A stretch of DNA of 64,000 bases from Oscillospiraceae bacterium (lineage in GTDB: Bacteria > Bacillota > Clostridia > Oscillospirales > Oscillospiraceae): positions 162,789 through 226,788 of the forward strand of contig WQXY01000001.1 of assembly GCA_009781515.1 (NCBI GenBank). The letters are read 5' to 3'. This document shows positions 61,534 to 64,000 of this stretch, piece by piece (the first letter of the stretch is position 1; each line of letters opens with the position of its first letter). Below the pieces are notes generated by a model. That model was given only the letters and a program-made list of their open reading frames with translations. It searched no databases and had not been told where the DNA came from. The translations under genes were made by a program, and so were the position numbers.

Positions 61534-62268
61534 ATGAATTCATGGGGAATAACTGACAGCGGAAAGGTCAGACAAAACAATCAGGACGTTTTTAAGATAG
61601 TTACAGACGAAGAAAAGGAAGTAACCATACTTGTTGTTTGTGACGGTATGGGTGGTGCTAACGCAGGTAATGTTGCAAGCGAGCTTGCTGCCGAGGTTTT
61701 TGCCAAGCATGTCAGCGAACATATAAAGGCTGATACAATTCTCGATGACTTGGCTGAAATCGTGGCTGACGCCTCGGTTGCCGCAAATACCGCAGTGTTT
61801 GACAAAGGCCTATATGAAGAAGAATGCAGCGGAATGGGAACTACACTGACGGCTTTAGTTTCGTCAAAGGACGGCGAAGTTGTTGCAAACATCGGCGACA
61901 GCAGGGCATATCATATTACGCCGCTCGGAATTTCACAGATTACCAAAGACCACTCGGTTGTTGAGGAAATGATAGACCGCGGCGAGATTACACGAGATGA
62001 AGCGAATAAACACCCGAGCAAGAACCTCATAACACGTGTTATCGGTGCGAATATGTACGAAATAACCGATATTTTTACACAAAATACTGATGCCGGTGAT
62101 ATTATCCTGCTTTGCTCCGACGGGCTTTCAAATCTTGTTTCGGAAGATGAAATGCTCAGTGAGCTTCAAAACTGCACCAACATACGTGAGAGCTGCGAGG
62201 CTTTGCTTGAGCTTTCGCTCTCGCGCGGAGCACCGGATAACGTTACGGTTGCTGTATTCAAGAAATAG
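61534..62268 (+). CDS. stp: PP2C-type serine/threonine phosphatase
   Basis: The 244-residue phosphatase has the metal-binding motifs GKVRQNNQD, VCDGMGGANAG, NIGDSRAY and CSDGLSNLV. It reverses phosphorylation by the PASTA kinase encoded ten bases downstream, the standard Firmicutes pairing that regulates cell wall, dormancy and virulence functions. Confidence 0.94.
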   Translation: MNSWGITDSGKVRQNNQDVFKIVTDEEKEVTILVVCDGMGGANAGNVASELAAEVFAKHVSEHIKADTILDDLAEIVADASVAANTAVFDKGLYEEECSGMGTTLTALVSSKDGEVVANIGDSRAYHITPLGISQITKDHSVVEEMIDRGEITRDEANKHPSKNLITRVIGANMYEITDIFTQNTDAGDIILLCSDGLSNLVSEDEMLSELQNCTNIRESCEALLELSLSRGAPDNVTVAVFKK

Positions 62269-62278
62269 GAGTGATTTA

Positions 62279-64000
62279 ATGGATAGTTACGACAAGTATA
62301 TTGGCAGAATTCTCGATAACAGATACGAGATACTTGAGCTGATTGGCGGGGGCGGAATGGCTAACGTCTATAAAGCTCTTTGTCATCGTCTCAATAGGTT
62401 GGTTGCAATCAAGATACTTAAAGAAGACCTTGCCGGCGACGAGGAGTTTCAACGCCGTTTTTATACAGAGTCTCAAGCAATCGCAATGCTCTCGCACCCG
62501 AATATAGTCGCCGTGTATGATGTCAGTCGCAGCAGTAACACGGAATATATAGTAATGGAACTCATTGAGGGGATAACCTTAAAGCAGTATATCAACAGAA
62601 AAGGTCTGCTTAACTGGAAAGAAACCCTCCATTTTACTACACAAATCGTTAAAGCACTGACACATGCGCACTCACGCGGGATAATTCACCGTGATATCAA
62701 ACCGCATAACATCATGATCTTAAAAGACGGCAGTGTTAAGGTTGCCGACTTTGGTATTGCAAGACTTTTATCAATGCAAAACACTCTAACTCAAGACGCT
62801 CTCGGTTCTGTTCATTATATTTCACCGGAACAGGCAAAGGGCGGACATATTGATGCACGCTCCGATATTTATTCTGTCGGTGTGGTTATGTATGAAATGC
62901 TGACAAGTCGCCTGCCGTTTGTAGGCGATACGGCAGTTTCCGTTGCAATTCAACATATCAGTGCAATTCCGCTTATGCCGCGTGACATTAATCCCGACAT
63001 ACCAATCGGGCTTGAAGAAATAACCATGCATGCCATGGAGCCTGATGTCACCACACGCTTTACTACAGCCGAAGAGATGCTCACGGATTTGGAAGAGTTT
63101 CGCAAGCAGCCGGGGATTATCTTTAATTATGCAATTTCAAATCCTGCCGACAGAATTTCGGCAGATGTACAAATGCCTTATGAAACAAGGCATATTCCAA
63201 GAGACGCAATTGCTGTCCAAAACCGTTCAGTTCTTCCGGTTATCACAGCAAGACCACGCACAGATTTAACAAATGACGAATACCGTGATGCAAAAAGACG
63301 CTCACGCAACACTGCAACACTTATCGGAATTCTATCTGTTGTGGTTGTTGTAATGGTTTTGCTCGCAGTGTTTGTATTTCCTGTTTTGAGCGACTGGTTT
63401 AATCCTCCGAGCGAAATGATACTCATACCAAGCTTTGTTGACCGAAAATACGATGAAGTCATTATTGATGTGGAATATATCGGGAAATTTACTTTTACAC
63501 CCGAATATATGAGCAGTACCGAAAAGGCTGAGGGCATTATTATCTCACAAGACCCGCCACCAAACAGGGAGCGAAGAAAACCGCTTGACGGCGAGACAAT
63601 CAACATCAGACTTATTGTTTCAACAGGTGACGAGCCGCCCGTTGAGATGCCAAATCTGATTGGTCTGCACTGGGTTGAAGCGAGAAATCAGCTCGTTAAT
63701 CTCAGCCGTGACTTGGATGTCCGAACGATACCTGTTGAGGACGATACCAAGACTGAAAATCTTGTATTTGAAACAACGCCACGTTATGGCGAGTTAGTTT
63801 CACGCGGTAACATTATTGAGGTTAAATATGCAGTTCCCGCTGCTGAGCGAACCGTGCTTATACCCGAAAATCTTGTGGGACGTACGCGAAGTGTTGTTGA
63901 GCAGTCGATTAGGGACTTGGATATTATAGTAGACTGGTCTGAGGACTATGACGAGGTTATAGCTGCGGGAAGTATAGCGTTTGTGCAAAGGGCAGGTGAG
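62279..64000 (+). CDS. prkC: PASTA-domain serine/threonine kinase PrkC, 3' end outside window
   Basis: The frame runs without a stop from the ATG at 62279, after AGGAG, to the window edge: 574 codons. The cytoplasmic kinase (about residues 1-270) has the Gly-loop IGGGGMANVYK, catalytic Lys in VAIKIL, HRDIKPHN, DFG and SVHYISPEQ. A membrane helix is at about 346-370, followed by at least three PASTA repeats, starting near residues 380, 450 and 525. PASTA domains sense muropeptides or lipid II. The C-terminus is cut by the window edge. Confidence 0.95.
   Translation, partial: MDSYDKYIGRILDNRYEILELIGGGGMANVYKALCHRLNRLVAIKILKEDLAGDEEFQRRFYTESQAIAMLSHPNIVAVYDVSRSSNTEYIVMELIEGITLKQYINRKGLLNWKETLHFTTQIVKALTHAHSRGIIHRDIKPHNIMILKDGSVKVADFGIARLLSMQNTLTQDALGSVHYISPEQAKGGHIDARSDIYSVGVVMYEMLTSRLPFVGDTAVSVAIQHISAIPLMPRDINPDIPIGLEEITMHAMEPDVTTRFTTAEEMLTDLEEFRKQPGIIFNYAISNPADRISADVQMPYETRHIPRDAIAVQNRSVLPVITARPRTDLTNDEYRDAKRRSRNTATLIGILSVVVVVMVLLAVFVFPVLSDWFNPPSEMILIPSFVDRKYDEVIIDVEYIGKFTFTPEYMSSTEKAEGIIISQDPPPNRERRKPLDGETINIRLIVSTGDEPPVEMPNLIGLHWVEARNQLVNLSRDLDVRTIPVEDDTKTENLVFETTPRYGELVSRGNIIEVKYAVPAAERTVLIPENLVGRTRSVVEQSIRDLDIIVDWSEDYDEVIAAGSIAFVQRAGE

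Noticed and set aside
1..64000. tRNA, rRNA, CRISPR arrays, riboswitches, integrases or transposases
   Set aside because: I looked in the gaps between genes and saw none; gaps are short and no spaced repeats or cloverleaf-like segments stood out.

Overview
The window looks like chromosomal DNA from an anaerobic, monoderm member of the Clostridia, probably an uncultured Oscillospirales/Ruminococcaceae-like xylan degrader (inference). Supporting signs are a fused IspH-ribosomal S1 gene, YtfJ, ScpA/ScpB, RemA, CarD, CdaA/CdaR, an Stp/PrkC pair, strong AGGAGG ribosome binding sites, several TTG starts, and surface proteins held by a C-terminal membrane helix. I recognise no rRNA, tRNA, CRISPR array or transposase. 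No gene-free stretch exceeds about 230 bases.

Layout. 1-6200: the 3' part of dxs, a CheV-like gene, a membrane-anchored putative glycoside hydrolase, and ilvB-ilvN. 6219-6317: a palindromic MITE-like repeat between the divergent ilvB and 4'-phosphopantetheinyl transferase genes. 6342-13180: phosphopantetheinyl transferase, ATP-dependent DNA ligase, a shortened UvrC-like nuclease, rsmD, coaD, a coiled-coil protein and a Cache-GAF-GGDEF diguanylate cyclase. 13201-27712: housekeeping genes tig-clpP-clpX-lon-engB, an M50 protease, scpA-scpB, a DUF2953 gene, ytfJ, rluB, an rpiR-type regulator, cmk, plsC and ispH-rpsA.

27709-51204 is a glucuronoxylan utilisation locus made of two divergent blocks. 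The minus-strand block (promoter near 41027-41055) encodes a lipoprotein sugar-binding protein, two permeases, a membrane protein, cytoplasmic GH10 xylanase, ThuA-like protein, two SDR paralogues, GH39 xylosidase, a metallo-beta-lactamase-fold protein, GH67 alpha-glucuronidase and a URO-D-like protein. A surface protein with two related domains lies separately at 41171-42373. The plus-strand block, behind a perfect consensus promoter at 42539-42567, encodes a cell-anchored GH10 xylanase, glucuronate isomerase, fructuronate reductase, a LarA-type nickel-pincer racemase/epimerase homologue, GH2 beta-glucuronidase and an RraA-like protein. Inferred flow: the surface xylanase releases aldouronate oligosaccharides, the ABC importer takes them in, GH67, GH10 and GH39 split them to xylose and (4-O-methyl)glucuronate, and UxaC and UxuB take glucuronate to mannonate. 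The usual next enzyme, UxuA, is absent and the LarA-like gene sits in its place.

51208-64000 returns to housekeeping genes: carD, ispD, ispF, cdaA, cdaR, yicC, remA, gmk, rpoZ, priA, def, fmt, rlmN, stp and the 5' part of prkC.

Most notable for follow-up: the LarA-like gene in a uronate operon, the URO-D-like gene next to the alpha-glucuronidase, a UvrC variant lacking its middle and helix-hairpin-helix regions beside a DNA ligase, a shared C-terminal tail on two divergent surface proteins, and possible leaderless starts on both sides of the MITE.
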